DNA of 64,000 nucleotides from Pseudomonas jessenii (GTDB lineage Bacteria > Pseudomonadota > Gammaproteobacteria > Pseudomonadales > Pseudomonadaceae). The DNA lies in the NCBI RefSeq assembly GCF_002236115.1, contig NZ_NIWT01000004.1, positions 248,001 through 312,000 of the forward strand, in the 5' to 3' direction. Shown here in pieces: positions 62,218 through 64,000 of this stretch. Position 1 is the stretch's first letter. Every line of letters starts with the position of its first letter. A program made the position numbers and the translations under genes. The notes beneath the pieces are model-generated. The model had not been told where the DNA came from. It was given only the letters and a program-made list of their open reading frames with translations, and searched no databases.

Positions 62218-64000
62218 ATGCTGAACAAATATCCTCTGTGGAAATACATTCTGATCCTGGCGGTGCTGGCGGTCGGTCTGATTTATTCCGCTCCCAATCT
62301 TTATCCTGATGACCCGGCCATTCAGGTCAGCGGTGCAAGCACTGCGCTGCAAGTCAATCAGGCTGATCTGGATCGCGTGAGCGCTGCGCTCAAGGAATCC
62401 GGGATCAACGTCAAGGCTGCCACGCTGGCAGAGGGCGGCAAGGGCGGTCTGATTCGCCTGACCAAGGCTGAAGACCAGCTGCCGGCCAAGGACGTCGTGC
62501 GCAAGGCATTGGGTGATGACTACGTCGTCGCGCTGAACCTGGCACAAACCACCCCGCAATGGCTGCGCAACCTCGCTGCGCACCCGATGAAGCTGGGTCT
62601 GGACTTGTCCGGTGGTGTGCACTTCCTGCTGGAAGTGGACATGGACAAAGCCCTCGACGCGCGCCTGAAAGTCTACGAAGGCGACGTCAAGAGCCTGCTG
62701 CGTAAAGAGAAGCTGCGCTATCGCAGTCTGCCGCAACTGGGCGGTGCCATTCAGCTGGGCTTCACTGATGAAGCAGCCCGCGAACAGGCCCGTACGCTGA
62801 TCCGCAAGAACTTCAACGATTTCGACATTGTTCCGGCCGACCTCAATGGTCAACCGGTGCTGCGTCTGGCGATGACCCCGGCCAAGCTGGCGGAAATCCG
62901 TGAATACTCCATCAAGCAGAACTTGACCACGGTACGTAACCGCGTCAACGAGCTGGGTGTTGCCGAACCGATCGTCCAGCGTCAGGGCGCCAACCGCATC
63001 GTGGTTGAGCTGCCGGGCGTGCAGGACACCGCCGAAGCCAAGCGTATCCTCGGCAAGACGGCCAACCTCGAGTTCCGTCTGGCGGCTGAGCCGGGTGCTT
63101 CGAAAGCCACTTCCGAATCCTTCGAGTTCCGTGAGGGCAACCGTCCTCCTGCGCTGATCGAGCGTGGCCTGATCATCACCGGTGACCAGGTAACCGACGC
63201 CAAGGCTGGCTTCGACGAGCACGGCAGGCCAGAAGTGAATATCCGTCTGGATGGCCACGGCGGCGAGCTGATGAGCCGTGCGACCCGTTCGAACGTCGGT
63301 CGCAGCATGGCGGTGATCTTCATCGAGCAGCGTCCGGTTACCACTTACACCAAGCAGGTGGTCAACGGCGTCGAGAAAGACGTGCCGGTTCAGACCTTCA
63401 AGGAAGAGAAGAAGATCATCAGCCTGGCGACCATTCAGTCGCCGCTGGGTGCTCAGTTCCGCATCACTGGCCTGAACGGCCAGGGCGAGTCGTCCGAACT
63501 GGCGCTGTTGCTGCGTGCCGGTGGTCTGGCCGCTCCGATGTACTTTGCTGAAGAACGCACCATCGGTCCAAGCCTGGGTGCCGACAACATCACCAAGGGT
63601 ATCGATGCATCGCTGTGGGGCATGCTGTTCGTCTCGCTGTTCATCATCGCCATCTACCGCTTCTTCGGCATCATCGCCACTGTCGCGCTGACGGTGAACA
63701 TGGTGATGCTGCTGGCCTTGATGTCTCTGCTGGGTGCAACGCTGACCCTGCCGGGTATCGCCGGTATCGTGTTGACCATGGGTATGGCGGTCGACGCCAA
63801 CGTGCTGATCTTCTCGCGGATCCGTGAAGAGATCGCCGCCGGCATGACCGTGCAGCGCGCAATCAACGAAGGCTTCGGCCGGGCATTCACCGCGATTCTC
63901 GACGCCAACCTGACAACACTGTTGGTCGGCGGCATCCTCTTTGCCATGGGCACCGGCCCGGTCAAGGGCTTCGCAGTGACCATGTCCCTCGGGATCTTTA
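62218..64000 (+). CDS. secD: protein translocase subunit SecD (3' end outside window)
   Basis: The frame starts at 62218 (MLNKYPLWKY) and is still open at the right edge, giving about 594 residues. It has the first membrane helix near 8-26, the large periplasmic P1 domain with the LGLDLSGGVHFLLEVD motif, and the membrane part with GMAVDANVLIFSRIREE. It uses the proton gradient to pull proteins out of the Sec channel. secF is expected next. Confidence 0.97.
   Translation, partial: MLNKYPLWKYILILAVLAVGLIYSAPNLYPDDPAIQVSGASTALQVNQADLDRVSAALKESGINVKAATLAEGGKGGLIRLTKAEDQLPAKDVVRKALGDDYVVALNLAQTTPQWLRNLAAHPMKLGLDLSGGVHFLLEVDMDKALDARLKVYEGDVKSLLRKEKLRYRSLPQLGGAIQLGFTDEAAREQARTLIRKNFNDFDIVPADLNGQPVLRLAMTPAKLAEIREYSIKQNLTTVRNRVNELGVAEPIVQRQGANRIVVELPGVQDTAEAKRILGKTANLEFRLAAEPGASKATSESFEFREGNRPPALIERGLIITGDQVTDAKAGFDEHGRPEVNIRLDGHGGELMSRATRSNVGRSMAVIFIEQRPVTTYTKQVVNGVEKDVPVQTFKEEKKIISLATIQSPLGAQFRITGLNGQGESSELALLLRAGGLAAPMYFAEERTIGPSLGADNITKGIDASLWGMLFVSLFIIAIYRFFGIIATVALTVNMVMLLALMSLLGATLTLPGIAGIVLTMGMAVDANVLIFSRIREEIAAGMTVQRAINEGFGRAFTAILDANLTTLLVGGILFAMGTGPVKGFAVTMSLGIF

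Overview
This is a chromosomal segment of a Pseudomonas, most likely of the P. fluorescens group. Codon use is GC-rich, the tRNA-Leu(CAA)-queA-tgt-yajC-secD order is typical of the genus, and many copies of a Pseudomonas REP/REPIN palindrome (core near GAGCGAGCTTGCTCGCGA) sit between genes. No rRNA, CRISPR array, NRPS or PKS was seen.

Layout. (1) 1-0.4 kb: the 3' end of an unknown gene. (2) 0.7-11.6 kb: a compact putative biosynthetic locus. A divergent MocR-type regulator faces a MFS exporter across a perfect inverted repeat. The exporter is followed by an ATP-grasp carboxylate-amine ligase, a RidA protein, a cupin, a YfcF-like GST, a KamA-family radical SAM protein, a class IV aminotransferase, an Fe/2-oxoglutarate-type dioxygenase, an AurF-type diiron oxygenase and a metallo-beta-lactamase-fold hydrolase. 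A second MocR regulator (11.7-13.1 kb) closes the locus. The set looks like an NRPS-independent pathway to a small amide or peptide with an N-oxidised, possibly beta-amino, building block. I do not recognise it as a described cluster, and it is my main candidate for a new system.

(3) 13.3-25.4 kb: a hypothetical protein, a two-component system divergent from a periplasmic methionine sulfoxide repair operon (Tat-exported MsrB, DipZ-like electron donor, MsrA), a LysR regulator, an ArgD-like aminotransferase, a YefM-YoeB toxin-antitoxin pair, a P-loop kinase-like protein and a PhoD-like phosphatase. (4) 25.5-32.0 kb: a catabolic operon (quinone oxidoreductase, TauD-like dioxygenase, BKACE, MFS, DsbA-like, Rieske, YeiH-type exporter). 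(5) 32.3-45.1 kb: an AraC regulator divergent from an alpha/beta hydrolase and a DUF1302/DUF1329/YCF48/RND/acyl-CoA dehydrogenase/acyl-CoA ligase operon, probably for uptake and activation of a hydrophobic acid.

(6) 45.4-51.0 kb: a small K+ channel and the NAD-dependent formate dehydrogenase operon fdsGBAD (no fdsC). (7) 51.7-59.4 kb: an accessory, lower-GC island beside tRNA-Leu. It holds a DUF6124-like gene with a structured leader, a PHP-ATPase (TrlF-like), and a retron-like unit made of a candidate msr-msd RNA, a reverse transcriptase and an OLD-type ATPase-TOPRIM effector. (8) 59.6-64.0 kb: the queuosine genes queA and tgt, then the Sec accessory genes yajC and secD (cut by the window edge).
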